A stretch of 44,734 nucleotides of DNA from Ignavibacteriota bacterium (GTDB taxonomy: Bacteria; Bacteroidota; Ignavibacteria; UBA10030; UBA6906). Location of the stretch: positions 510 to 45,243 of the forward strand of contig PMBF01000073.1 of assembly GCA_003152875.1 (NCBI GenBank). Reading direction: 5' to 3'. The translations under genes and the position numbers were made by a program. The notes beneath the pieces are model-generated. The model ran no database searches. It saw only the letters and a list, made by a program, of their open reading frames with translations, and was not told where the DNA came from. Positions 8,700 to 16,968 of the stretch are shown in pieces. Position 1 is the stretch's first letter; the number at the start of each line of letters is the position of its first letter.

Positions 8700-10256
8700 A
8701 TGTCTTTTGAGATTCTGATCGCCGTCGCGCTCCTCCTGGCAGGGACGGTGGCCGGATGGATCCTCAGCACCAGGAACGGTCAAAGCAGGATCTCTTCGTC
8801 CCGCGACGCCGCCAAGAAGATCATGCAGGATGCCGAGAAGGAAGCGGATACGCTCAAGCGCGAGAAACTCCTTGAAGTCAAGGATGAATGGTATCAGAAG
8901 AAGAAGGAGTTCGACGCAGATGTGCAGAGCAAGCGGGGCAAACAGCAGGCCCAGGAGAAGGCGCTCGAGCTGCGGGAGGAAAACATCGACCGCAAGGTGG
9001 AGCTGCTCGGGAAGAAGGAGCGGGAACAGCAGATCCTGAAGCGTCAGATCGAGGAACGCCATAGGTCGGCCGAAACGCGGCAGACCGAGCTGGACCGGAT
9101 GATCGCCGAGGAGAACGCCCGGCTGGAACGCCTCTCGGGACTCTCGCGGGACGAGGCAAAACGGCTGCTCATCGACAATCTCACGAATGAAGCGCGCAGC
9201 GACGCCGCGCAGCTCCTGAAGGAGATCCGGGACAAGGCCAGGGACGATGGGCGCAAGGAAGCGCAGAAGATCATCATTCAGGCCATCCAGCGCACCGCAG
9301 CCGACCATTCGGTGGAAACGACGGTGAGCGTGTTGAATATCCAAAGTGACGAGATGAAGGGCCGGATCATCGGCAGGGAGGGGAGAAACATCAGGGCCTT
9401 CGAAGCCGCCACCGGGGTTGACGTGATCGTTGACGACACCCCTGAAGCCGTGATCCTCTCGGCGTTTGACCCTTTCAGGCGCGAGGTGGCGCGGCTCGCG
9501 CTCGAGCGGCTGATCGCCGATGGGAGGATCCACCCGGCGCGGATCGAAGAGGTGGTCGAAAAGGTCCGCGGTGAGCTGGAAGAGGAGATTCTCCGGGTGG
9601 GGGAAAACACGCTGATCGAAGTCGGCTTGCACCCCGCCAGCAAGGAGATCCTCAGCCTCGTCGGGCGCATGAAGTACAGGTCGAGCTATGGTCAGAACAT
9701 GCTCCAGCACAGCGTCGAAGTGGCGTATCTGGCGGGCATGATGGCTGCAGAACTTGGACTGGACGCACAGCTGGCGAAGCGCGCGGGCCTCTTCCACGAC
9801 ATCGGCAAATGCGTCGACCGTTCAATCGAAGGTCCCCACGCCCTCATCGGCGGGGAGCTCCTGAGGAAACACGGGGAACACCCTCTCGTGGCAAACGCGG
9901 TGGCGTCCCATCACGACGACATCCCGATGGAATCTCCGATCGCGCCCCTTGTCCAGGCGGCCGACGCCATCAGCGGGGCCCGGCCGGGCGCTCGGCGCGA
10001 ATCGGTGGAGGGGTACATCAAGCGCCTCGAGAAACTGGAGGCCTTTGCCCAGTCGTTTCAGGGTGTCGCGAAGACCTATGCGATCCAGGCGGGAAGGGAG
10101 GTGCGCGTGGTCGTGGAGCAGGACAAAGTGGATGACGCCAGCGCCGACCAGCTCGCGCACGACATCGCGGCCAAGGTGGAGCGGGAGATGGAGTATCCGG
10201 GACAGATCAAGGTGACGGTGATCCGTGAGTACCGGGCGGTCTCCTATGCGAAATGA
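8700..10256 (+). CDS. rny: Ribonuclease Y
   Basis: Membrane-anchored endoribonuclease that starts mRNA decay. It has 518 residues, normal length. An N-terminal membrane helix (about 3-22) is followed by a long charged coiled coil (about 35-190), a KH domain with GRIIGREGRNIRAFEAATG (about 219-240), and an HD domain with QHSVEVAYLAGMMA and the metal-binding FHDIGK at about 365. AAGGAGG at 8689-8695 is an excellent ribosome binding site. coaE overlaps its last 11 nt. Confidence 0.96.
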   Translation: MSFEILIAVALLLAGTVAGWILSTRNGQSRISSSRDAAKKIMQDAEKEADTLKREKLLEVKDEWYQKKKEFDADVQSKRGKQQAQEKALELREENIDRKVELLGKKEREQQILKRQIEERHRSAETRQTELDRMIAEENARLERLSGLSRDEAKRLLIDNLTNEARSDAAQLLKEIRDKARDDGRKEAQKIIIQAIQRTAADHSVETTVSVLNIQSDEMKGRIIGREGRNIRAFEAATGVDVIVDDTPEAVILSAFDPFRREVARLALERLIADGRIHPARIEEVVEKVRGELEEEILRVGENTLIEVGLHPASKEILSLVGRMKYRSSYGQNMLQHSVEVAYLAGMMAAELGLDAQLAKRAGLFHDIGKCVDRSIEGPHALIGGELLRKHGEHPLVANAVASHHDDIPMESPIAPLVQAADAISGARPGARRESVEGYIKRLEKLEAFAQSFQGVAKTYAIQAGREVRVVVEQDKVDDASADQLAHDIAAKVEREMEYPGQIKVTVIREYRAVSYAK

Positions 10257-10887
10257 AACCCTGCTGGTCGGCGTGACCGGCGGAATCGGCAGCGGCAAAT
10301 CCACCGTGTGCAAGGCCTTCGCCGGGCTGGGGAGGATGGTGATCTCCGCTGACCGCGTCGCGCGGGATCTGACGGAAAACGACGGAACCGTGCGCGCGGG
10401 GATCAGGAGCGAGTTCGGGGACGGGGTCTTCAGCGCCGGCGGACTGCTGGACCGCGCTGCCCTCGGACGATCCGCGTTTGCGGATGCTGGGCGCACGGCC
10501 GCGCTCAATGCCATCGTTCACCCGCGCGTCTTCGAGGAGATCGGGGTTCTCCTCGAAGACGCGGCCCCGGAACGGAAGGATCCGTATGTGATCATCGAGG
10601 CTGCGTTGATCTTCGAATCCGGCATGGACGAGCTGCTCCACCGGGTGGTGGTTGTCGATGCGCCGGAGGAAGTCCGGATCCGGAGGGTCATGGAACGTGA
10701 CCATCTTACGGAAGAGGAGGTCCGGAAACGGATCGGGGCCCAGATGCCGGTCCGCGAAAAGCTGCAGAGGGCGGACTTCGTGATCGTCAACGACCGGAAT
10801 TCCGTGGCCTTGGAAGCCAAAGTGGCCTTCATTGACATGTTGCTGTGCGGACTTTCCCGGGCCGTGGTCCCCGGCGGACCGCAGTAG
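10246..10887 (+). CDS. coaE: Dephospho-CoA kinase
   Basis: Phosphorylates dephospho-CoA in the last step of coenzyme A synthesis. It has 213 residues. The P-loop GVTGGIGSGKST is near the N terminus, followed by ISADRVARDL and the C-terminal RRVMERDHLTEEEVRKRI lid/base-binding region. ATG 10246 was chosen over the upstream in-frame ATG (10225) because MRNETLLVGVTGG matches usual family starts. It overlaps the rny 3' end by 11 nt. Confidence 0.94.
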   Translation: MRNETLLVGVTGGIGSGKSTVCKAFAGLGRMVISADRVARDLTENDGTVRAGIRSEFGDGVFSAGGLLDRAALGRSAFADAGRTAALNAIVHPRVFEEIGVLLEDAAPERKDPYVIIEAALIFESGMDELLHRVVVVDAPEEVRIRRVMERDHLTEEEVRKRIGAQMPVREKLQRADFVIVNDRNSVALEAKVAFIDMLLCGLSRAVVPGGPQ

Positions 10888-11142
10888 TCCGCCGGACGCC
10901 GCCGGCCCCCTGGCCAGGCTTCCGACCGGTGATCGCCACCTGTCGCTCCCACCGCGCCCTGCTCTCCCGTGCACGTCCGTCATGATTCCTGAGTGACGAG
11001 CCGGAGTTCCCCGACCCTCAGATCTGGCTCCGAACGAGACGGAAGTCCCGGCAGCCCTGTCTGCCCTTGTCGCACCCCGGGCGGTTGACCGAATGGCGTC
11101 ATCGGGAAGGAGGGCGGTGTTCCTCCCGCCAAGTGCTTCTCC

Positions 11143-11171
11143 TTGACAATTCCCCTCGAACCGCCTATATT
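11143..11171 (+). promoter_or_regulatory. Near-consensus promoter upstream of rel
   Basis: A perfect -35 TTGACA (11143-11148) is followed after 17 nt by -10 TATATT (11166-11171). Transcription would begin near 11178, about 70 nt before the rel ATG. It lies at the end of the 360-nt gap after coaE (10888-11247), which otherwise holds no gene or RNA that I can recognise. It probably drives rel-ruvX-mtgA-AlbA_2. Confidence 0.8.
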
Positions 11172-11247
11172 TTTCTGAGAGGGTAGATTCCGTTCTTTTT
11201 TGCCAATCCGGCGGCCGAACCGCCGGCCATGGGACCGTCAGGCAGCC

Positions 11248-13434
11248 ATGACCAATCCGAAGTACAAGAAGAAACTCGAAGATCTGCTGGTCGTCTGCCA
11301 GAAGAACCTCCCCCGGGTCGACGAAAACCTCATCCGCCGCGCCTTCGATTTCGGCTTCAACGCCCATCGTCACGACATCCGGGCCTCCGGCGAACCCTTC
11401 TTCGACCACCCCTACGAGGTCGCGCGCATCGTCGCCAAGGAAATCCCCCTGGACGACATCTCCGTCGCCAGCGCCCTGCTGCATGACGTGGCGGAGGACA
11501 CCGAGTACCAGGTGAAGGACATCCGCGAGGAGTTCGGCGACGCGGTAGCCGACATCGTGGACGGGGCCACGAAGATCTCCGACATCTTCAAGAGCCACGA
11601 CGTCACCCAGGCAGAGAGCTACCGGAAGATGCTCCTCTCGATGGTGAACGATGTCCGGGTCATGCTGGTCAAGTTCGCGGACCGGCTGCACAACATGCGC
11701 ACGCTCGAGTACCTTCCTCCGGAGAAGCAGAAACGCCTTGCCCGCGAGACGCTGGATATCTATGCGCCGTTCGCGCACCGCTTCGGCCTGGCGGGCATCA
11801 AGTGGGAGCTCGAGGACCTTTCGTTCAAATACCTGTACCGCGATGCATACGACGCGATCGCCCGGGAACTCAAATCCCGCCGGCGCGAGCGAGAGCATTA
11901 CATTGGGAAATTCGCCGCCCCGATCGAGAAACGCCTGCGCGAGGAAGGTTTCAAGTTCGAGATCAGCGGCAGGCCGAAACACCTCTACAGCATCTACAAC
12001 AAGATGCTCAAACGCAGCAAACCGCTGGAAGAGATCTACGACCTCTTTGCGATCCGCGTCATCCTCGACACCGAGGACAGCAACCAGTGTTTCGCCGTGT
12101 ACGGCATCATTGCGGACATCTACCTGCCCAACCCCGAACGGTTCAAGAACTACATCTCGGTCCCGAAAAAGAACGGGTACCAATCCATCCATACCACGGT
12201 GATGGGACCGGAGGGGAAGATGGTGGAGGTGCAGATCCGGACCCGCGCCATGCATGAAGTCGCCGAGAAGGGGATCGCCGCCCACTGGATGTACAAGGAG
12301 AACGTCTCTGCGATCGACGAGGAGCTGGCCAACTGGGCGAACTGGGTGAGGGACATCTTCGAGAATGCCGCGGAAGGCCAGGTGCCGACGCAGCAGCTGA
12401 TGGAGAGCTTCAAGCTCAACCTGTACCAGGACGAGATTTACCTGTTCACCCCCAAAGGCGACCTGAAAATCCTCCCTACAGCCGCCACGCCCGTCGATTA
12501 CGCCTACGAGATCCACTCCAACATCGGCGACCACTGCCTGGCCGCCAAGGTGAACGGCCGGATTGTTCCGCTGGACAGCCAGCTGAAGAGCGGAGACCAG
12601 GTGGAGATCATCACCTCGAAGAACCAGACCCCCAACCCCGACTGGGATAAGTTCGTCGTTACGCACAAAGCCAAGGCGCATGTCCGACGGTGGGTGCGCG
12701 AAGAGCAGCGCAAGGCGGTCGAAGAGGGGAAAGAGATCTGGGAAAAGAAGGTCAGGAAAGCGAAGCTCGCCATCAATGACGACGACCTGGCCGGCTTCCT
12801 GCACCGGCGGAAGATCGAAAACCTCGCGGCGTTCTTCCTTGCCCTGAGGCAGGAGAAGATCAATCCGGACGAGTTGATCGCCATGCTGCAGGAGGAGCAG
12901 AAGCATCCTCAGGCGGTGGGGACCGAAGAGGAGAAGATCGACGGCCTCTTCAACCGGTTCATCACCTCGGCGCGCGGAGTGACGCCGGGGATCGTGCTGA
13001 ACGGGACGCACGACAATTTCATGCACCAGTATGCCAAGTGCTGCCATCCGATCCCGGGAGATGATGTGGTCGGGTACGTGACGACGGGGGAAGGCATCAA
13101 GATCCACCGCCGCTCGTGCCGGAATGTCGAGCTCATGATGCGGGTGGAGCCAAGCAGGATCATGGACGTCCACTGGCCGACGGAGAGCTCTTCCACGTTC
13201 GTGTCGGGGATCCGCATTGCGGGAGACGACCGGAAAGGGATGCTCAATGACGTCACCCACGCGATCTCGTCGTACCTCGACACCAACATCCGGAGCGTCA
13301 GCATCGACGCGGAGGACTCGATGTTCGAGGGGACGTTCATCGTGGATGTGAAGGACACCGAACATATGTCGCGTCTGATCGAAAAGATCCGCAGGGTCCA
13401 GGGCGTCAAGCGGGCGGACCGGTTCGAGGAATGA
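11248..13434 (+). CDS. rel: Bifunctional (p)ppGpp synthetase/hydrolase (Rel/SpoT)
   Basis: Makes and degrades the stringent-response alarmone. It has 728 residues. The N-terminal HD hydrolase domain keeps its HDxxED motif (LLHDVAEDT, about 79). The synthetase domain contains RFKNYISVPKKNGYQSIHTT (about 298). TGS (about 397-460), helical/zinc-finger (CCHPIPGDD) and C-terminal ACT domains follow. Both active sites look intact. Start ATG 11248 gives the normal N terminus MTNPKYKKKLEDLL; an in-frame start at 11200 would add 16 unusual residues. ruvX overlaps its stop. Confidence 0.95.
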   Translation: MTNPKYKKKLEDLLVVCQKNLPRVDENLIRRAFDFGFNAHRHDIRASGEPFFDHPYEVARIVAKEIPLDDISVASALLHDVAEDTEYQVKDIREEFGDAVADIVDGATKISDIFKSHDVTQAESYRKMLLSMVNDVRVMLVKFADRLHNMRTLEYLPPEKQKRLARETLDIYAPFAHRFGLAGIKWELEDLSFKYLYRDAYDAIARELKSRRREREHYIGKFAAPIEKRLREEGFKFEISGRPKHLYSIYNKMLKRSKPLEEIYDLFAIRVILDTEDSNQCFAVYGIIADIYLPNPERFKNYISVPKKNGYQSIHTTVMGPEGKMVEVQIRTRAMHEVAEKGIAAHWMYKENVSAIDEELANWANWVRDIFENAAEGQVPTQQLMESFKLNLYQDEIYLFTPKGDLKILPTAATPVDYAYEIHSNIGDHCLAAKVNGRIVPLDSQLKSGDQVEIITSKNQTPNPDWDKFVVTHKAKAHVRRWVREEQRKAVEEGKEIWEKKVRKAKLAINDDDLAGFLHRRKIENLAAFFLALRQEKINPDELIAMLQEEQKHPQAVGTEEEKIDGLFNRFITSARGVTPGIVLNGTHDNFMHQYAKCCHPIPGDDVVGYVTTGEGIKIHRRSCRNVELMMRVEPSRIMDVHWPTESSSTFVSGIRIAGDDRKGMLNDVTHAISSYLDTNIRSVSIDAEDSMFEGTFIVDVKDTEHMSRLIEKIRRVQGVKRADRFEE

Positions 13435-13886
13435 CCGGCGCCGCCGGGAGAGTGCTGGGGATCGACTATGGCTCCAGGCGCGTGGGAGTCGCACTGAGCG
13501 ACCCGCTCCGGATCCTCGCCGGGCCCCTCGCGGCTCTGGAGAACGATGCGTCACTGCTGGACGAGCTGAGCGCCGTCGTCCGCGAGCAGGGGGTGACGCG
13601 CATCGTGGTCGGCATGCCGTACGCGGCGGACGGCGGGAAGGGGCGGAAGGCGCTCGAAGTGGAAGCCTTCATCCGGCGCCTGAGCGGCCGCGTAGGCGTT
13701 CCGGTGGAGACATGGGACGAGAGCTATACGACCGTTGAAGCGCACCGCGCCCACAGGGACGGCGGCATGAAGAAGAAGCAGCGGCGGCAGAAGGAGCGGG
13801 TCGATGTTATGGCGGCGCGGCTCCTGCTGCAGGAGTACCTGGAGCACATCGGCAGGCCGGGTTCCCATCCTGGGATCAATGACTGA
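13431..13886 (+). CDS. ruvX: Putative pre-16S rRNA nuclease / Holliday junction resolvase RuvX (YqgF)
   Basis: RNase H-fold nuclease implicated in 16S rRNA 5'-end maturation. It has 151 residues. LGIDYGSRRVGVALSD carries the first catalytic Asp, TRIVVGMPYAADG follows, ETWDESYTTVEA holds the second acidic site, and DVMAARLLLQEYLE the last. The ATG overlaps the rel stop as ATGA and its 3' end overlaps mtgA, indicating translational coupling. Confidence 0.92.
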   Translation: MTGAAGRVLGIDYGSRRVGVALSDPLRILAGPLAALENDASLLDELSAVVREQGVTRIVVGMPYAADGGKGRKALEVEAFIRRLSGRVGVPVETWDESYTTVEAHRAHRDGGMKKKQRRQKERVDVMAARLLLQEYLEHIGRPGSHPGIND

Positions 13887-14736
13887 CAGCGAGCACCCCG
13901 AAGCATCCCCTTCACCTGAGCCGGCGAGAGGCCTCCGCCTGCTGGGCGGGCTTGTCCGCATGCACCCGTTCCGGACCCTGGGTCTGGTGCTCGCCCTGGC
14001 GGTTGTCCTGGAAGCCGCCACGATCCCCTGGCTCTCCGTCCCGCAGCTTGCCCTCACCAACCCGGCGGAGACGGCCCTCATGAGGCAGCGCCTCCGGGAA
14101 GCGGAGGCCGAGGGAAAACCCTTGAAGATCGTCCGCAAGTGGGTCCCCCTCGACAGGATCCCCGGACAGCTCGTGGATGCCGTCGTGGTTGCGGAGGACG
14201 GAACGTTCTACAGCCATGGCGGGTTCGACTGGTACGAAATGCGGGAGTCGATGAACAGGAACGTGAAGGAGGGGCGCATCGCCCGTGGCGCAAGCACCAT
14301 CACCCAGCAGCTGGCGAAAAATCTCTACCTCTCGACGTCAAGGGACCCCGTGAGGAAGCTCAAGGAAGCCGTCATCACCATGCTCCTCGAGCGGTCCCTG
14401 AGCAAGAGGAGGATCATCGAGCTCTACCTGAATGTCATCGAGTGGGGACGGGGGATCTTCGGTGCGGAGGCTGCAGCGCAGGCATACTTCCACAAGAGCT
14501 GCGTGCAGCTGGACCCCGACGAATGCGCCCGGCTTGCCGCGGTCATCCCGAGCCCCATCCGGCACCGGCCGGACGACGATTCACGCTATGTCATGCGACG
14601 CACGGCGATGGTCCAGCGCAGGCTGGCCTCGCGCGCCCGCGGCGTCAGTATCCAATCAACAGAGGAGGACTCCTCCGACTCGCCGGACACCGTCGATGTG
14701 ACCGCAACGGATTCTACCGACACAGGCACGGAATGA
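13879..14736 (+). CDS. mtgA: Monofunctional biosynthetic peptidoglycan transglycosylase
   Basis: Polymerises lipid II into glycan strands at the inner membrane. It has 285 residues. A cytoplasmic N terminus is followed by one membrane helix (about 34-58). The GT51 domain has EDGTFYSHGGFDW (catalytic Glu), GASTITQQLAKNLYL and KRRIIELYLNVIEWG. There is no transpeptidase domain. The C-terminal about 40 residues are a Ser/Thr/Asp-rich tail. ATG 13879 overlaps the ruvX stop; the longer upstream frame reads through ruvX and is unlikely. Confidence 0.92.
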   Translation: MTDSEHPEASPSPEPARGLRLLGGLVRMHPFRTLGLVLALAVVLEAATIPWLSVPQLALTNPAETALMRQRLREAEAEGKPLKIVRKWVPLDRIPGQLVDAVVVAEDGTFYSHGGFDWYEMRESMNRNVKEGRIARGASTITQQLAKNLYLSTSRDPVRKLKEAVITMLLERSLSKRRIIELYLNVIEWGRGIFGAEAAAQAYFHKSCVQLDPDECARLAAVIPSPIRHRPDDDSRYVMRRTAMVQRRLASRARGVSIQSTEEDSSDSPDTVDVTATDSTDTGTE

Positions 14737-15401
14737 CCATGGACTACAGGGATGTTGACCAGCTGATCGAAGAGGGTGAAGGGTTCGAGGTCGAGTTCAA
14801 ACGCAAAGTGTCAAGTCCCGAAAAGATCGCACGGGCCCTCGCGGCGTTCGCCAATACCAGGGGAGGGCACATCCTCTTCGGCGTCGACGACGACGGCTCG
14901 GTGGTGGGAGTTGAAAGCGAGAAGAGCGAGGTGGACCTGATCGTGACGGCAGGGACCAGCTTCTGCGTTCCCCCCGTCCAGCCCGAAATCGACATCGTGG
15001 CCTATGACGGGTTGGACGTCATCGTGGCGTATGTGCCGGAGAGCTCCCTCAAGCCTCATCTGTACACGGGGCTGAACGGTCAGGGCGATCCGGGCACGCG
15101 CGTCTACATCCGGATCAAGGACAAGACCGTGATGGCGAGCAGAGAGGTCGTCAAGGTGCTGCGGGACGAGCGCCCCGACGCCCCTCCGCTCCGCATGGAG
15201 TTCGGACAGAACGAGCGCAGGTTGTTCGCCTACCTGGACGGCCACGAGAGGATCACAGCGAAGGAATACAGCGAGCTTGTGAACATCTCCGAACGGCGGG
15301 CCTCCCGCATTCTTGCCGGCCTCGTCCGCGCCGGGGTGATGCGCATCCATACGATGGAGCGGAGCGCCTACTTCACGCTCGCGTACGACCTGCCCGCCTG
15401 A
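14733..15401 (+). CDS. AlbA_2 (Schlafen-type) putative DNA/ATP-binding protein
   Basis: It has 222 residues, beginning at an ATGA overlap with the mtgA stop. The N-terminal AlbA_2 domain (about 10-140) shows EVEFKRKVSSPEKIARALAA followed by FANTRGGHILFGVDDDG, the family core. The C-terminal part (about 155-222) is a winged-helix-like segment (RITAKEYSELVNISERRASR). The combination suggests a small transcriptional regulator or nucleic-acid-binding protein; target and ligand are unknown. Coupling to a peptidoglycan synthase gene is unusual. Confidence 0.82.
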   Translation: MTMDYRDVDQLIEEGEGFEVEFKRKVSSPEKIARALAAFANTRGGHILFGVDDDGSVVGVESEKSEVDLIVTAGTSFCVPPVQPEIDIVAYDGLDVIVAYVPESSLKPHLYTGLNGQGDPGTRVYIRIKDKTVMASREVVKVLRDERPDAPPLRMEFGQNERRLFAYLDGHERITAKEYSELVNISERRASRILAGLVRAGVMRIHTMERSAYFTLAYDLPA

Positions 15402-15437
15402 CATGCCCTCCCGCACCCACCCATATCCCAGGGGTCG

Positions 15438-16367
15438 TTGACATCGTTGAAGAAGGATCCGCTCGCCGTTGCCGACAGCCATTCCTTCAAGCCCCTGGCG
15501 CTGGGTCTGGTGCCGGTGGTGTCGTGGGGTGCCTCCTTCATCGCGACGAAGGTCCTGCTGCGCGAACTCCCCGGGGGCGCCATCGTCTGGCTCAGGTTCG
15601 GCGTCGGCACAATGGTTCTCGCCGCATTCGCTGTGGGGCGCGGCGAGAGGCTTGCCGTTCCGGTCCGGACACTGGCGTCGTTCGCGTTCCTGGGATTCCT
15701 CGGCATTGCCTTCCACCAGTGGCTGCAGATCAACGGCCTTGTCACCGCGAAAGCTTCGACAGCCGCATGGATCATCACCACGACTCCGGTCTTCATCGCG
15801 CTCCTCGGCCGCTTCGTCCTCAGGGAAGTCCTGGGTCTGTTTCGGGCTGCAGGCATCGCCGTCGCGGCCTTCGGCGTCCTGCTCGTCGTGTCGGGGGGGG
15901 ACATCCGCGCTCTCTTCCTGGGGGAGACCGGGACCACGGGGGATCTCCTCGTGCTTGCCAGCGCGGTCAACTGGGCCGTCTTCTCCGTGATCTCACGGCG
16001 CATACTGAAAAAGCAATCACCTACCGTTGCGATGCTCTACGTCATGACCGCAGGTTGGCTCTTCAGCTCGGTCCTCCTCCCCGCCCCTTCTGGCCTCTGG
16101 AACGGCCTCGTGCACCTGAGCGCCTCGGGGTGGTGGTGCCTCGCGTTCCTCGGCCCCGTTTGCTCCGGTGTTGCTTACGTGTTCTGGTACGACGCGCTCA
16201 AGGTGCTTCCCGCCGCCAGAGTCGGAGCGCTCCTCTATATTGAGCCCCTGGTCGCGATGGCGGTTGCCGCCGTGGTCCTCGGAGAACCGGTTCACACCGC
16301 CGCTCTCGGAGGGGGATTCCTCATCCTGGGAGGCGTCTGGATGGTGAACCGCCGCCCTTCTCACTGA
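15438..16367 (+). CDS. EamA/DMT-superfamily permease
   Basis: Inner-membrane transporter with about ten predicted membrane helices in two EamA repeats (about 20-150 and 165-300). SWGASFIATKVLLRELPGGA is typical of the first repeat and GPVCSGVAYVFWYDALK of the second. It has 309 residues, normal length. It begins with TTG at 15438 preceded by AGGGG; no better ATG lies upstream. Substrate cannot be told from sequence; family members export metabolites or drugs. Confidence 0.85.
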   Translation: MTSLKKDPLAVADSHSFKPLALGLVPVVSWGASFIATKVLLRELPGGAIVWLRFGVGTMVLAAFAVGRGERLAVPVRTLASFAFLGFLGIAFHQWLQINGLVTAKASTAAWIITTTPVFIALLGRFVLREVLGLFRAAGIAVAAFGVLLVVSGGDIRALFLGETGTTGDLLVLASAVNWAVFSVISRRILKKQSPTVAMLYVMTAGWLFSSVLLPAPSGLWNGLVHLSASGWWCLAFLGPVCSGVAYVFWYDALKVLPAARVGALLYIEPLVAMAVAAVVLGEPVHTAALGGGFLILGGVWMVNRRPSH

Positions 16368-16706
16368 ACTCCGCCAGGAAATTCCGCAGTCCGAGGTATT
16401 CGTTGAAGAGCTTCTGGTTCAGCGACCTCAGGACCCCCAGCTCCCTCCGGGAACGGACCCATGCGGCATACAGTCTGTTGAGCCGCTCCACAGGCGCCTC
16501 CTCCAGGCAGGCACGAGCCCCTCGTCGGTGCCAACCGGATGGCCGATGTTAGCCAGGTGAGCACAATTCTGTATCCCAAACCTGTCATCGTGGGACTCCC
16601 GAGGAAGACAGGCGAGCGGCATGTTGCACTCCTCATCCGATCCTCTGTTCCAGACTCTTCCTGAACCGCCGATCATAAGACACTGAGGATTTTTACATGT
16701 TTTCAT
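16318..16706 (-). pseudogene. Possible decayed gene on the minus strand (unrecognised)
   Basis: Reading leftward, one frame gives MPLACLPRESHDDRFGIQNC and continues to HPVGTDEGLVPAWRR. After a shift near 16500 another frame gives LEEAPVERLNRLYAAWVRSR and LNQKLFNEYLGLRNFLAEFS before stopping inside the transporter gene. Both pieces look protein-like rather than random, but no single open frame joins them. I do not recognise the family. Plus-strand frames here look like noise. The spacer 16368-16968 shows no other feature. Confidence 0.28.
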
Positions 16707-16968
16707 CGATCACGTCCACGCCATCTTATCTCGAGAGCTTTCGCTCGCCCGTCGGTCCAAAGGCGTCTCCGGGCGTTGAAGAACGTTCGTGGCACATTAC
16801 TTGTACTAAGCGCTCTGAGGGGGCTCTTGCTCCCCTGGCGTTTCGTTTGCCGGAATCTCCCGGTTCGAGGGGTCTGCGCATCGGGCTCAAAGCCAGGCCC
16901 GTCTTCTCTCCTGTGGTCAATGGGAGTTTCGGTCACATCCAGACCCTCTTCAAAGGAGCGGCGATCTC

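Noticed and set aside
10207-13554. 1115-codon open frame on the minus strand
   Set aside because: It is the antisense shadow of coaE and rel, both clearly coding on the plus strand; the product is Asp/His/Arg/Pro-rich with no domain.
14139-14732. N-terminal extension of the AlbA_2 ORF
   Set aside because: It overlaps mtgA in another frame and looks like noise; ATG 14733 overlapping the mtgA stop is the natural start.
16697-16968. ORF of 99 codons upstream of and overlapping the chemoreceptor start
   Set aside because: Composition is random-like, it has no ribosome binding site and overlaps the MCP start out of frame.
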